36,237 nucleotides of DNA from the NCBI GenBank assembly GCA_009776375.1, contig WRNW01000005.1:1-36237 (forward strand), read 5' to 3'. Below the pieces are notes generated by a model. That model was given only the letters and a program-made list of their open reading frames with translations, had not been told where the DNA came from and made no database searches. The DNA is from Candidatus Saccharimonadota bacterium (GTDB lineage: Bacteria > Patescibacteriota > Saccharimonadia > Saccharimonadales > Saccharimonadaceae). The position numbers were made by a program, and so were the translations under genes. This document shows positions 1 to 6,235 of this stretch, one piece after another (within the stretch, counting starts at the first letter, position 1; each line of letters opens with the position of its first letter).

Positions 1-74
1 GAATCACCTTTAGACTACGCGAGGAAAAATTTAACGCGCCACAGGAAAGTGGCGGGAGAGGCGGAGCGCACTAA
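1..74 (+). CDS. infA: Translation initiation factor IF-1, 3' end only
   Basis: Only the last 24 codons are inside the window, read in the frame that begins at base 3. The peptide opens with ITFR, which matches the last beta strand of IF-1 (GRITFR/GRIVYR in the family). It then runs on with a polar, glycine-rich tail of about 20 residues that most IF-1 proteins lack. The TAA stop at 72-74 is directly followed by the ATG of rpmJ, the usual infA-rpmJ order. IF-1 binds the 30S A site during initiation. The call rests on a short match plus gene order, so it is moderately sure. Confidence 0.6.
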   Translation, partial: ITFRLREEKFNAPQESGGRGGAH

Positions 75-191
75 ATGAAGGTCCAAACCAGCGTCAAAAA
101 ACGCAGCCCTGACGACAAATTAGTTCGTCGCAAAGGGCGTCTCAGCGTTATCAACAAGAAAAAACCACGTAATAAACAGAGGCAGGGATAG
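75..191 (+). CDS. rpmJ: 50S ribosomal protein bL36, zinc-free form
   Basis: A 38-residue protein with the bL36 pattern throughout: start [10 protein letters not shown], middle VRRKGR, end [13 protein letters not shown]. bL36 stabilises 23S rRNA near the peptidyl transferase side of the large subunit. In the common form four residues (Cys11, Cys14, Cys27, His33) bind zinc. Here they are Ser11, Asp14, Asn27 and Asn33, so no zinc site remains. The start abuts the infA stop, and a purine-rich stretch (GGGAGAGGCGGAG, about 53-66) can serve as ribosome binding site. rpsM follows after 7 bases. The gene is too short for most automatic ORF lists but the match is clear. Confidence 0.93.
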   Translation: MKVQTSVKKRSPDDKLVRRKGRLSVINKKKPRNKQRQG

Positions 192-198
192 ACGACAG

Positions 199-585
199 AT
201 GGCTAGATTTGCAAACGTCGAAGTTCCTGCCGAGAAACAGGTTCAGGTCGCGCTAACTTATATTTTTGGGATTGGTCCAAAATCAGCGCGCGATATCGTC
301 ATGGCCGCCAAAGTCGACCCCGCCAAGCGCGTCAAAGATTTGGACGAAGTAGAGGAAAAGAAACTGCGCGACATCATCGATGCCAATTACACCGTCGAGG
401 GTGATTTACGTCGCGTCGTTACCAATAATGTTAAACGCCTAAGGGACATCGGTTCTTATCGCGGGCTGCGGCACAAACTGAATTTGCCAGTGCGCGGTCA
501 GCGAACGAGGACTAATGCTCGTACCAAACGCGGCCGACGTGTCGCCGTCGGTGGCGCCCAACCCAAGGCCGCGAGCAAGACTTAG
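199..585 (+). CDS. rpsM: 30S ribosomal protein uS13
   Basis: The 128-residue product has the uS13 features in order. An N-terminal helix-two-turn-helix domain contains TYIFGIGPKSA. The segment DLRRVVTNNVKRLRDIGSYRGLRHKLNLPVRGQRT is the family signature (GSYRGxRHxxxLPVRGQRT), and a basic tail TNARTKRGRR follows. uS13 sits in the head of the 30S subunit, contacts P-site tRNA and forms bridges with the 50S subunit. It lies between rpmJ and rpsK as in most bacteria. Length is within the usual 115-130. The ATG start is 7 bases after the rpmJ stop. Confidence 0.97.
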   Translation: MARFANVEVPAEKQVQVALTYIFGIGPKSARDIVMAAKVDPAKRVKDLDEVEEKKLRDIIDANYTVEGDLRRVVTNNVKRLRDIGSYRGLRHKLNLPVRGQRTRTNARTKRGRRVAVGGAQPKAASKT

Positions 586-597
586 GAGATGATAAAT

Positions 598-1107
598 ATG
601 GCAGAAGAAACTAAGGAAAATATCAACCCCGTCATTGCGAGCGAAGAGGAGCAATCCAGCAATGACACTGGATCGCCGCGCGTCGAAGACACTCGCGATG
701 ACAGTGGTGATGCAGACAAACCCGCCGCCAAGAAAAAACCCCGAAAAGCTCGCCGCAGCGTGCCAATTGGGCAGGTGCATATCCAGGCGACTTTTAACAA
801 TACGATGATCAGTTTCGCCGACACCAAAGGCAACGTCATCGCCGCGAGCAGCGCCGGCGCTTGCGGTTTTCGTGGGTCAAAAAAGGGCACGGCCTATGCG
901 GCCCAAATCGCCACCGACAAAGCTGCCGAAATTGCCAAAAGTCAGTTCGGTCTCACCAAGGTCGATGTCTTCATCAGAGGTGTTGGCCTAGGTCGCGATG
1001 CCGCCATTCGGGCGCTGTCGAATCACGACTTCGTTATCGACAGCATCAGCGATGTGACCGGCGTACCGCACGGTGGTGTTCGTCCGAAACGCGAAAGGAG
1101 GGCCTAA
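598..1107 (+). CDS. rpsK: 30S ribosomal protein uS11 with an inserted N-terminal palindrome peptide
   Basis: The uS11 core starts at about residue 53 (RRSVPIGQVHIQATFNNTMISF) and ends VTGVPHGGVRPKRERRA. Signature pieces include SSAGACGFRGSKKGT and RGVGLGRDAAIRAL. uS11 forms part of the 30S platform and helps shape the mRNA exit channel. I start it at ATG 598 because AGGAG at 584-588 lies at normal distance; the ATG at 589 overlaps that ribosome binding site. The 169 residues exceed the usual 120-130 because of an acidic N-terminal extension. Of this extension, 24 codons (631-702) are an in-frame palindromic repeat element listed separately. Spacing to rpsD is 3 bases. Confidence 0.96.
   Translation: MAEETKENINPVIASEEEQSSNDTGSPRVEDTRDDSGDADKPAAKKKPRKARRSVPIGQVHIQATFNNTMISFADTKGNVIAASSAGACGFRGSKKGTAYAAQIATDKAAEIAKSQFGLTKVDVFIRGVGLGRDAAIRALSNHDFVIDSISDVTGVPHGGVRPKRERRA
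631..702. repeat. Palindromic repeat element inside rpsK (GTCATTGCGAG type)
   Basis: The left end GTCATTGCGAG (631-641) is complementary to the right end CTCGCGATGAC (692-702) except for one G-T position. Inside, ATCCAG (654-659) pairs perfectly with CTGGAT (668-673). The element is exactly 72 bp, so it adds 24 codons (VIASEE...DTRDD) without shifting the frame. A shorter element with the same left end lies in rluD at 29783-29827. Arrangement and in-frame insertion recall Rickettsia palindromic elements; homology to those is not claimed. Confidence 0.75.
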
Positions 1108-1110
1108 GGC

Positions 1111-1728
1111 ATGGCACGAGATAAATCACCAATTGTCAAGCAATCACGTCGCGAAGGTTACGCGCTCCATCCAAAAGCGCACAAAATCATGGCGCGAAAA
1201 TCGGGGATTCCCGGTCAACACGCGCATGGTCGTCGGGGCAAGCCGTCACTTTATTTGACACAACTTCGCGAAAAGCAAAAAGTTCGCCGGATTTACGGTC
1301 TGCTCGAAAAGCAATTCGCTAAACTGATGCACCAAGCCGAACGAATGGATGGTATGTCGGGCGAAAACTTGCTACAACTACTCGAGCGTCGTCTCGATAA
1401 CACAGTTTACCGGGCCGGTTTCGCGACGTCGCGCCGCCAAGCCCGCCAACTCGTCAGTCACGGTCATTTTATGTTGAACGGTCGACGTGTCGATATTCCA
1501 TCAATTTGTGTCAAGGCGGGTGATCAAATCGTCGTTCGTCCGCGTAGTGCGAAAACCGCTTACTTTGCATCCTTGGACGAAATCGTTCGCGATGCAGGCG
1601 GTGCCACAGTTGGTTGGCTAAAAACTGACCTGAAAAAAATGTCGATCGACATCACCGGCTTGCCTAGCCGCGAAGAAGCCGAACCGGATATCAATGAACA
1701 ATTAATCGTCGAGTATTACTCGCGCTAA
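1111..1728 (+). CDS. rpsD: 30S ribosomal protein uS4
   Basis: The 205-residue product carries the uS4 N-terminal region (RRIYGLLEKQF) and an S4 RNA-binding domain at about 90-155 (LLQLLERRLDNTVYRAGFATSRRQARQLVSHGHFMLNGRRVDIPS). It ends IVEYYSR, the usual uS4 terminus. uS4 binds the 16S five-way junction and starts 30S assembly. In several bacteria it also represses its own operon. The N-terminal zinc cysteines found in some uS4 proteins are absent here. GGAGG at about 1096-1100 lies upstream of the ATG, and the gene follows rpsK after 3 bases. Confidence 0.97.
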   Translation: MARDKSPIVKQSRREGYALHPKAHKIMARKSGIPGQHAHGRRGKPSLYLTQLREKQKVRRIYGLLEKQFAKLMHQAERMDGMSGENLLQLLERRLDNTVYRAGFATSRRQARQLVSHGHFMLNGRRVDIPSICVKAGDQIVVRPRSAKTAYFASLDEIVRDAGGATVGWLKTDLKKMSIDITGLPSREEAEPDINEQLIVEYYSR

Positions 1729-1744
1729 ATAGGGAGGAGCAAAA

Positions 1745-2665
1745 ATGAGTAAAGCAATCTTAAACCCAGTAGTATCAAACGTGACGGCGGTCGGCGATGC
1801 CAGCGCTATTATCACCATCGAGCCGCTGGCTAGCGGTTACGGCCAAACGCTCGGCAACTCGCTACGGCGGGTGCTGCTCGGTTCGATCGAGGGCGCAGCG
1901 GTAACGGCCTTTAAAATCGACGGCATCACTCACGAATTTACCACCATTGCTGGTGTCAAGGAAGACGTTGTCGAAATCATGTTAAACCTTAAATCGATCG
2001 CTATCAAACTGTTTAGCGACAAACCTGTCGAACTCAGCCTCAGTAAAAAAGGTGGTGTGGTCACTGCGGGCGATATCAAAACGACGGCCGATATCGAAAT
2101 CGCTAATCCTGATCAGTTAATCGCAACGATTGATGATCCGAAAACTGAGCTGAAAATTGACCTAGTGGTCGAAAACGGTCGCGGCTACCAAACGATCGAA
2201 GAATCAACTCTGAAACGCCTACATAGCGATATGATTGCGCTCGACGCGGTTTTTTCGCCAGTTCGTCGCGTCCGCTACGCTGTCGATAAAACTCGTGTTG
2301 GTGATAATGTTGATCTCGATAAATTAACCTTGACGATTGACACTGATGGTTCGATTGAACCTGGTGATGCTTTCGAACAGGCCGCGGCGATTTTGATGGC
2401 GCAATACGAAGCGCTGGCTGGCGACACCCGGATCAGCGACGAAGAACCAATCGCCAGCGATGATGATCAGGCAACCGACCTGTTAGGACTACCGGTTGAT
2501 GAACTGAATCTTAGCGCCCGGACGACTAACGCTCTGATCGGCGCTGGTGTTAAAACGGTCGGTGAACTAGTCAGCCTGAGCGACGAAGAACTCAATGACC
2601 TCAAAGGTTTCGGCGCCAAAGCCCGCGAAGAAGTCAAAGAAAAAGTTGCGGAGCTGGAGTTTTAA
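1745..2665 (+). CDS. rpoA: DNA-directed RNA polymerase subunit alpha
   Basis: The 306-residue protein has the N-terminal dimerisation domain (SGYGQTLGNSLRRVLLGSIEGAAVTAFKIDGITHEFTTIAGVKEDV, about residues 30-75). An acidic linker lies near 230-245. The C-terminal domain (about 248-306) has the two helix-hairpin-helix parts typical of alpha-CTD (LNLSARTTNALIGAGVKTVGELV and LNDLKGFGAKAREEVKEKV). Alpha nucleates polymerase assembly, and its CTD contacts UP elements and activators. GGGAGGAGC just upstream of ATG 1745 is a strong ribosome binding site. It sits between rpsD and rplQ in the standard operon order. Confidence 0.97.
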   Translation: MSKAILNPVVSNVTAVGDASAIITIEPLASGYGQTLGNSLRRVLLGSIEGAAVTAFKIDGITHEFTTIAGVKEDVVEIMLNLKSIAIKLFSDKPVELSLSKKGGVVTAGDIKTTADIEIANPDQLIATIDDPKTELKIDLVVENGRGYQTIEESTLKRLHSDMIALDAVFSPVRRVRYAVDKTRVGDNVDLDKLTLTIDTDGSIEPGDAFEQAAAILMAQYEALAGDTRISDEEPIASDDDQATDLLGLPVDELNLSARTTNALIGAGVKTVGELVSLSDEELNDLKGFGAKAREEVKEKVAELEF

Positions 2666-2666
2666 A

Positions 2667-3116
2667 ATGCATCGACACGGATATATTGGACGTAAATTTG
2701 GTCGCGAACGGGATGAGCGGCGAGCGCTGCTGCGCGGTTTAATGTGCTCGCTGACCGAACACCTTAGTATCAAAACCACCCTGCCGAAAGCCAAGGAATT
2801 ACGTCGTCAAATGGAGAAAATAATTTCCAAGGCCAAAAAAGCCAGTGATCTCGCGAATCGACGGGCGGTGATTGCCGCGCTGGATAATGTTGATCTAGCG
2901 AACCGTCTCGTCGACCAGATTGCCCCAGCAATCCAACGCCCCAGCGGTTATTTACGAATTATTAAACTTAATGAATATCGCGTTGGCGATGACGCTCCCA
3001 TGGCTAGGATCGAGTTTGTCGACCTGGACGAAATCAACAAGTCGTTTGCGGAAACTAATGATGTCGTCCTGAACGAAGCGCAGGATTCCAGCGGTTCAGA
3101 GGAGAATCAATCATGA
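2667..3116 (+). CDS. rplQ: 50S ribosomal protein bL17
   Basis: The bL17 start is clear: MHRHGYIGRKFGRERDERRALLRGL, then LTEHLSIKTTLPKAKELRRQMEKIISKAKK. bL17 lies at the exit-tunnel side of the 50S subunit. The reading frame is open further upstream, but ATG 2667 gives the family N-terminus and follows the rpoA stop by one base. GGAG at about 2654-2657 supplies the ribosome binding site inside rpoA. The 149 residues include an acidic C-terminal tail of about 25 residues (ETNDVVLNEAQDSSGSEENQS). The stop overlaps the start of rplM as ATGA, which suggests coupled translation. Confidence 0.96.
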   Translation: MHRHGYIGRKFGRERDERRALLRGLMCSLTEHLSIKTTLPKAKELRRQMEKIISKAKKASDLANRRAVIAALDNVDLANRLVDQIAPAIQRPSGYLRIIKLNEYRVGDDAPMARIEFVDLDEINKSFAETNDVVLNEAQDSSGSEENQS

Positions 3117-3634
3117 CGGCATCCAAAACTTATTCCCAGACAGCCAGCGAAGTCGAACACCGCTGGGTGCTCATCGACGCGACTGGCGTGCCGATCGGAC
3201 GTTTGGCAAGTTTCGTTGCGACGCGGTTGATTGGCAAATACCAGCCGACCTTTACGGCGCACATCGACAGCGGCGACCATGTCGTGGTCATCAACGCCAA
3301 GCAATCGTGGTTGACTGGCGCCAAATACAAGGAGAAAAAATACTATTCGTATAGCGGCTACCTGAGCGGTATCAAGGAAACCACGCCGAGAAAGGTCGGC
3401 AAAGCTTCGGCCATCGAACGCGCTGTCGCCGGCATGCTGCCCAAGAACAAATTGCAAACCGCCCGCCTGAAACGCCTGCATGTTTATGCGGACGAAAATC
3501 ACGCTCACGCGGCGCAACAACCAACGCCAATCGTCATCAACAAGAATAAGCCAGCGAGCGCAGCGAAGCCCAGCACCAATTCCCGGGCGGAGCGTAGCGT
3601 AGCACCGAGAACGGGTGCTGGGGAGGTTAAATAA
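3113..3634 (+). CDS. rplM: 50S ribosomal protein uL13 with a palindrome-derived tail
   Basis: uL13 is seen from about residue 15 (HRWVLIDATGVPIGRLASFVATRLIGKYQPTFTAHIDSGDHVVVINA) to residue 138 (MLPKNKLQTARLKRLHVYADENHAHAAQQP). It is an early-binding 50S assembly protein. The 173 residues exceed the family's usual 142-150. The extra C-terminal residues, rich in Ala, Arg and Ser, are encoded largely by a palindromic element (3569-3622). The gene overlaps the rplQ stop by 4 bases, and its own TAA shares a base with the ATG of rpsI, so the three genes are probably translated in series. Confidence 0.95.
   Translation: MTASKTYSQTASEVEHRWVLIDATGVPIGRLASFVATRLIGKYQPTFTAHIDSGDHVVVINAKQSWLTGAKYKEKKYYSYSGYLSGIKETTPRKVGKASAIERAVAGMLPKNKLQTARLKRLHVYADENHAHAAQQPTPIVINKNKPASAAKPSTNSRAERSVAPRTGAGEVK
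3569..3622. repeat. Palindromic element in the 3' end of rplM
   Basis: CCCAGCACC (3569-3577) pairs with GGTGCTGGG (3614-3622). The stem continues imperfectly through TTCCCGG (3580-3586) and CCGAGAA (3605-3611), leaving a GC-rich loop with AGCGTAGCGTAGC. Just upstream, 3551-3568 holds a further GCGAGCGCAGCGAAG run of the kind seen in dispersed bacterial palindromes. The element is in frame and codes for most of the non-conserved uL13 tail. Confidence 0.65.
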
Positions 3635-4032
3635 TGGCTGATAAAAATTATTTCTATGGTCTCGGGCGACGAAAAAGCGCGACCGCGACAGCGCGTTTGT
3701 ACGCCGGCAAAGGTCAAATCACTATCAACGACCAGGATGCGACCAAATACTTGGACGATAATAAAACGTTGCTCGCCGAGTTAACCGATCCACTGGCGTT
3801 GGTCGGCAAACAAACTGATTTTGACATCACACTGTTGATCAAAGGCGGCGGCACTTCTGGCCAGGTCGATGCGGCTAAACTCGCCATCGCCAAAGCCCTC
3901 GCCAGCATCAACGACGACCTCAAAGGATCCCTTAGCAAAGCCGGCTACCTCCGCCGCGACAGCCGCACCGTCGAGCGCAAAAAATACGGTCTCAAAGGCG
4001 CCAGAAAGAAAGAACAATTTAGCAAACGCTAA
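3634..4032 (+). CDS. rpsI: 30S ribosomal protein uS9
   Basis: The 132-residue product starts YFYGLGRRKSATATARL, the uS9 signature. It continues with IKGGGTSGQVDAAKLAIAKAL and ends LRRDSRTVERKKYGLKGARKKEQFSKR. The C-terminal Lys-Arg end reaches the P-site tRNA anticodon, as in the family (usually QFSKR). Length is normal. The ATG overlaps the rplM stop (TAATG). This is the last gene of the ribosomal operon here; a repeated hairpin (4053-4094) follows 20 bases after the stop and may end transcription. Confidence 0.97.
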   Translation: MADKNYFYGLGRRKSATATARLYAGKGQITINDQDATKYLDDNKTLLAELTDPLALVGKQTDFDITLLIKGGGTSGQVDAAKLAIAKALASINDDLKGSLSKAGYLRRDSRTVERKKYGLKGARKKEQFSKR

Positions 4033-4052
4033 ACTTTCTCCATATTTTCCAT

Positions 4053-4094
4053 AAGCTCCGTTCTCGCAATAACAGTAGTGCAAGAGCGGAGCTT
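4053..4094. repeat. Dispersed hairpin repeat, copy A (possible terminator)
   Basis: The left arm AAGCTCCGTTCTCGCA (4053-4068) and right arm TGCAAGAGCGGAGCTT (4079-4094) pair at 14 of 16 positions plus a wobble, with a 10-base loop ATAACAGTAG. Two further full copies lie at 5438-5479 and 14512-14553 and a left-half copy at 4863-4874. All follow gene ends. The downstream bases (CTTGGTTTGG) are only moderately T-rich, so terminator function is likely but not certain. Confidence 0.7.
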
Positions 4095-4128
4095 CTTGGT
4101 TTGGTTTATTAGTCTTATAAATTCCCCC

Positions 4129-4162
4129 TTGACTTTTTTCGGGGGGGGGGTAAACTTATAGT
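4129..4162 (+). promoter_or_regulatory. Promoter with a 10-G tract in its spacer
   Basis: A -35 TTGACT (4129-4134) and a -10 TATAGT (4157-4162) are separated by 22 bases that contain ten consecutive G (4141-4150). The usual spacer is 16-18, so in this state the promoter should be weak; loss of 4-6 G would bring it to optimum. The arrangement resembles the poly-G spacer of the Neisseria porA promoter. A near-identical unit is at 4892-4924. Confidence 0.65.
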
Positions 4163-4199
4163 AGTAATAATGTGATGCGGTGGGGAAAGGGATGAAATA

Positions 4200-4838
4200 G
4201 TGAGCGCAACCGATACATATACACAACATGCGTACCAACAAGCTAAGGAAAAGTGCCCATCACAATGCCCGCCAGCGAACGAGTTTGGCAGCAAAGTTTG
4301 TGAAATAACCGGACCTGGTGACCGAGACTACGACCGTTTTTATGCAGAGTATATGGGAATGGTGGAAGAATGGCGACGGCTCGACCAATTCAGGCCGGCG
4401 GGCAGTAATCCACTAAGCGAGGAATATATTCAGCATGAGGCCGACATTTTTGCTAGGCAACGTGTGTGTGAAAAAGAACCTTTAAGCTGGCTCGAGGGCA
4501 GTTATGATGCTAGCGACGCGCCAATTAGGCGAGTAACTCGAGAACATATAGAAGAATATCTCGCAGACCCGTTCGGACGAGCCATTGAAGATCTCAGAGA
4601 AGACACGATAGCTACCCTATATAATATCTGGCACGGGGCCTTACGTTCTGCTAGAGAGCTTCGCTCGGAAGCTCTAGCACATATAGAAGAAGATCTCGCA
4701 GACCCGTTCGGGCAAGCCATCGAAGATTTCCGAAAAGAGACGGCAGCTATCCTAAGGCGGATCGGGCAAAAGGCTTACCGGGGTTACGTTCTCACTAGAG
4801 AGCTCCGCTCGGAAGCCTCAGACAGCAAGAAGACATAA
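4200..4838 (+). CDS. Unknown protein, Cys-containing N-domain plus two 43-residue repeats
   Basis: I do not recognise the family. The start is GTG 4200, with GGGGAAAGG (4182-4190) upstream; the ATG at 4192 hits a stop at once. The 212-residue product has Cys19, Cys23, Cys34 and Cys90, compatible with a metal site, but this is inference. Residues 116-158 and 161-206 are tandem repeats (HIEEYLADPFGRAIEDLRED and HIEEDLADPFGQAIEDFRKE, both ending RELRSEA), also visible as a direct DNA repeat. The N-domain aligns with the next gene (4963-5397) through VCE, LSE and ARxxxC, so the two are tandem paralogues. No signal peptide or membrane segment is seen. Expression probably depends on the G-tract promoter. 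Confidence 0.75.
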   Translation: MSATDTYTQHAYQQAKEKCPSQCPPANEFGSKVCEITGPGDRDYDRFYAEYMGMVEEWRRLDQFRPAGSNPLSEEYIQHEADIFARQRVCEKEPLSWLEGSYDASDAPIRRVTREHIEEYLADPFGRAIEDLREDTIATLYNIWHGALRSARELRSEALAHIEEDLADPFGQAIEDFRKETAAILRRIGQKAYRGYVLTRELRSEASDSKKT

Positions 4839-4891
4839 ATAATAAAAAGTCATAGTCACAACAAGCTCCGTTCTTAGTCATAAACTCCCCC

Positions 4892-4924
4892 TTGACTTTT
4901 TACGGGGGGGGGTAAACTTATAAT
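4892..4924 (+). promoter_or_regulatory. Second G-tract promoter, duplicate of the first
   Basis: TTGACT (4892-4897) and a perfect TATAAT (4919-4924) are 21 bases apart, with nine G at 4904-4912. The stretch 4875-4933 matches 4111-4170 almost base for base. It is preceded by only the left half (AAGCTCCGTTCT, 4863-4874) of the dispersed hairpin. The distance from -10 end to the downstream start codon is nearly the same in both copies (37 and 38 bases). Confidence 0.65.
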
Positions 4925-4962
4925 GACAATAATCTAAGATGGTGGGAGAAGCAGGTAGAATC

Positions 4963-5397
4963 ATGGCTGGGGGAGAAAGTAAACGATATACGGATTATAC
5001 GTCGGAAGAAAAAGACGCGCTCCGCCAAAAGGCCGCAGCAGAATTGTGCCTGCATTGCGTCAATCACGTTTGTGAAACGGTTGAACCTGAGTCTCAAATT
5101 AGTGATGGCCCTCTGCCATATGAGTATAACAAGGAGTTTCAAGCTGTTGCGTGTGCCCAATTTTACGCTAAGAATACGCCGTCGCTCAGTGAGGATGAGA
5201 TAACCTATCGCGCCAACCACTCTGCTAGGAAAATGGCATGTCTCAAGCTGAATAGAGAGTATCTAAACACCCTCAATCCCCCTGGTTATCTTGGTGATTA
5301 TCCTCGTTTTAGTGGTCCTCTCGGTGACCAGATTGTGCCAGAGATTAAGGACGCGGTAAAGGCACATATAATAGACTATCTTGCAAAGCAGGTGTAG
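4963..5397 (+). CDS. Unknown Cys-containing protein, paralogue of the preceding gene
   Basis: No known family is recognised. The frame is open from ATG 4939, but I choose ATG 4963. That puts the start at the same distance from the promoter as in the paralogue and leaves room for GGGAGAAG (4944-4951). The 144-residue product has Cys29, Cys32 and Cys37 (CLHCVNHVC), then Cys64 and Cys93. The LSEDE...YRA...ARKMAC segment matches LSEEY...ARQRVC of the first copy. The C-terminus (VKAHIIDYLAKQ) resembles one repeat unit of the first copy. A zinc-ribbon-like fold is possible but unproved. The hairpin repeat copy B follows 40 bases after the stop. Confidence 0.72.
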   Translation: MAGGESKRYTDYTSEEKDALRQKAAAELCLHCVNHVCETVEPESQISDGPLPYEYNKEFQAVACAQFYAKNTPSLSEDEITYRANHSARKMACLKLNREYLNTLNPPGYLGDYPRFSGPLGDQIVPEIKDAVKAHIIDYLAKQV

Positions 5398-5437
5398 GAT
5401 CATTCAGCTCGTAAAAACCAGTAAACTTAAAATCTAT

Positions 5438-5479
5438 GAGCTCCGTTCTCGCAATAACAGTAATGCAAGAACGGAGCTT
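5438..5479. repeat. Dispersed hairpin repeat, copy B
   Basis: GAGCTCCGTTCTCGCA (5438-5453) and TGCAAGAACGGAGCTT (5464-5479) form a stem of about 14-15 pairs. It follows the 4963-5397 gene and precedes the convergent tRNA-Leu, a place where a bidirectional terminator would make sense. Confidence 0.7.
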
Positions 5480-5496
5480 ATAGAATATTTTTCACC

Positions 5497-5581
5497 TGGT
5501 GCGCGAGACTGGAGTTGAACCAGCACGTCCAAGGACACTAGCTCCTAAGGCTAGCGCGTCTACCAATTCCGCCACTCGCGC
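5497..5581 (-). tRNA. tRNA-Leu (anticodon UAG)
   Basis: On the minus strand the 7-bp acceptor stem GCGCGAG/CTCGCGC, discriminator A and an encoded CCA (5497-5499) are clear. The D-arm contains GGCGGAATTGGTAGACGC as in leucine tRNAs. The anticodon stem CTAGC/GCTAG encloses the loop CTTAGGA, giving anticodon UAG. The long variable arm (TGTCCTTGGACG) fits a class II tRNA. Confidence 0.95.
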
Positions 5582-5590
5582 GCGCGAACA

Positions 5591-5619
5591 ATTATAACAA
5601 AAAGCGCCGGTGGCGCCAA
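5591..5619 (-). promoter_or_regulatory. Promoter of tRNA-Leu(UAG)
   Basis: On the minus strand TTGGCG (5619-5614) and TATAAT (5596-5591) are 17 bases apart and 9 bases before the tRNA 5' end. The rsmD terminator hairpin lies inside this promoter's spacer and -35, so rsmD may still feed into the tRNA. Confidence 0.65.
5599..5616 (-). terminator. Intrinsic terminator after rsmD
   Basis: On the minus strand GCGCC ACC GGCGC (5616-5604) is a perfect 5-bp GC stem, extendable by flanking bases, followed by TTTTT (5603-5599). It starts 4 bases after the rsmD stop. Confidence 0.7.
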
Positions 5620-6174
5620 TCATTCATCCTGCAAACGAAAGAGGGCTATTGCCGCTTCTCCGTAAATTCGATTGTCCACCACAACAACTCCATCCAGGTT
5701 CGGCAAAGTCCCTCTCTCTGGATACGATAATACCAAAAGCCCGCCCGGTTGTAAATGCTTAACCAACTTGGAAACTGTGGAAAACTGTGGATCATGGTAT
5801 GGCGGATCGGCAAAAATTATGTTGTACTTATCATTTTCAGAGATTTTTGTCCAGCTTCTAACATCTGTTCGTAGTAAGTTTGTCTGGTTTTGCACAACTA
5901 ATGTTGTAATATTTACATCAATGACTTTGGCGGCTGTGCGATCACGTTCCAAAAAAGTTACAAAAGTCGCGCCGCGGCTCAAAGATTCCAAGCCTAGAAC
6001 GCCGGTTCCCGCAAAAGCATCCAACACCCGCGCACCGACCAACATCCCGCGCGATTCGAGCATCGAAAAAATCGCTGAACGGACGCGATCACCCATTGGG
6101 TGAGTGCCAGATCCAACATCAGCCGAAATCCACCGACCGCCGAATCGGCCGGCGATGATCCTTAGGCGCGCCAC
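5620..6174 (-). CDS. rsmD: 16S rRNA (guanine966-N2)-methyltransferase
   Basis: The 184-residue protein begins MARLRIIAGRFGGRWI, the RsmD/YhhF start (RIIxGxxkgr). The SAM-binding motif I is LDAFAGTGVLGLESLSRGA (51-69), and the catalytic NPPY-type motif is ADPPY (122-126). RsmD methylates G966 of 16S rRNA on the 30S subunit, close to the P site. The start is GTG 6174, with AAGGAGT (6187-6181) at good distance on the minus strand. It ends just before an intrinsic terminator. It is divergent from the FAD oxidoreductase with only 61 bases between start codons. Confidence 0.94.
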   Translation of the reverse strand: MARLRIIAGRFGGRWISADVGSGTHPMGDRVRSAIFSMLESRGMLVGARVLDAFAGTGVLGLESLSRGATFVTFLERDRTAAKVIDVNITTLVVQNQTNLLRTDVRSWTKISENDKYNIIFADPPYHDPQFSTVSKLVKHLQPGGLLVLSYPERGTLPNLDGVVVVDNRIYGEAAIALFRLQDE

Positions 6175-6200
6175 AAATGACTCCTTGACACAGGATTTAT

Positions 6201-6229
6201 TTTACCAGAAAAATCAAATGTGTTACAAT
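6201..6229 (+). promoter_or_regulatory. Leaderless-type promoter of the FAD oxidoreductase
   Basis: TTTACC (6201-6206), a 17-base spacer and TACAAT (6224-6229) lie 6 bases before ATG 6236, so the transcript would begin at or next to the start codon. There is no ribosome binding site. Confidence 0.6.
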
Positions 6230-6235
6230 GTCTAT

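Noticed and set aside
439-890. Minus-strand ORFs across rpsM and rpsK (with pieces like LAMTG and FARNDG)
   Set aside because: They are the reverse reading of the ribosomal genes and of the palindromic element; such peptides are typical false products of dispersed palindromes.
2595-2666. 24-residue extension of bL17 inside rpoA
   Set aside because: The family start MHRHGYIGRKFGR is at 2667; the upstream part is the rpoA coding region in another frame.
4129-4156. Promoter using TAAACT as -10 at 16-base spacing instead of TATAGT
   Set aside because: Possible, but the second copy has a perfect TATAAT at the equivalent place, so the farther box is the more likely -10. The G tract would change the spacer in either reading.
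6104-6235. Longer N-terminus of the FAD oxidoreductase
   Set aside because: It would overlap the start of rsmD and the promoter; the -10 lies 6 bases before ATG 6236.
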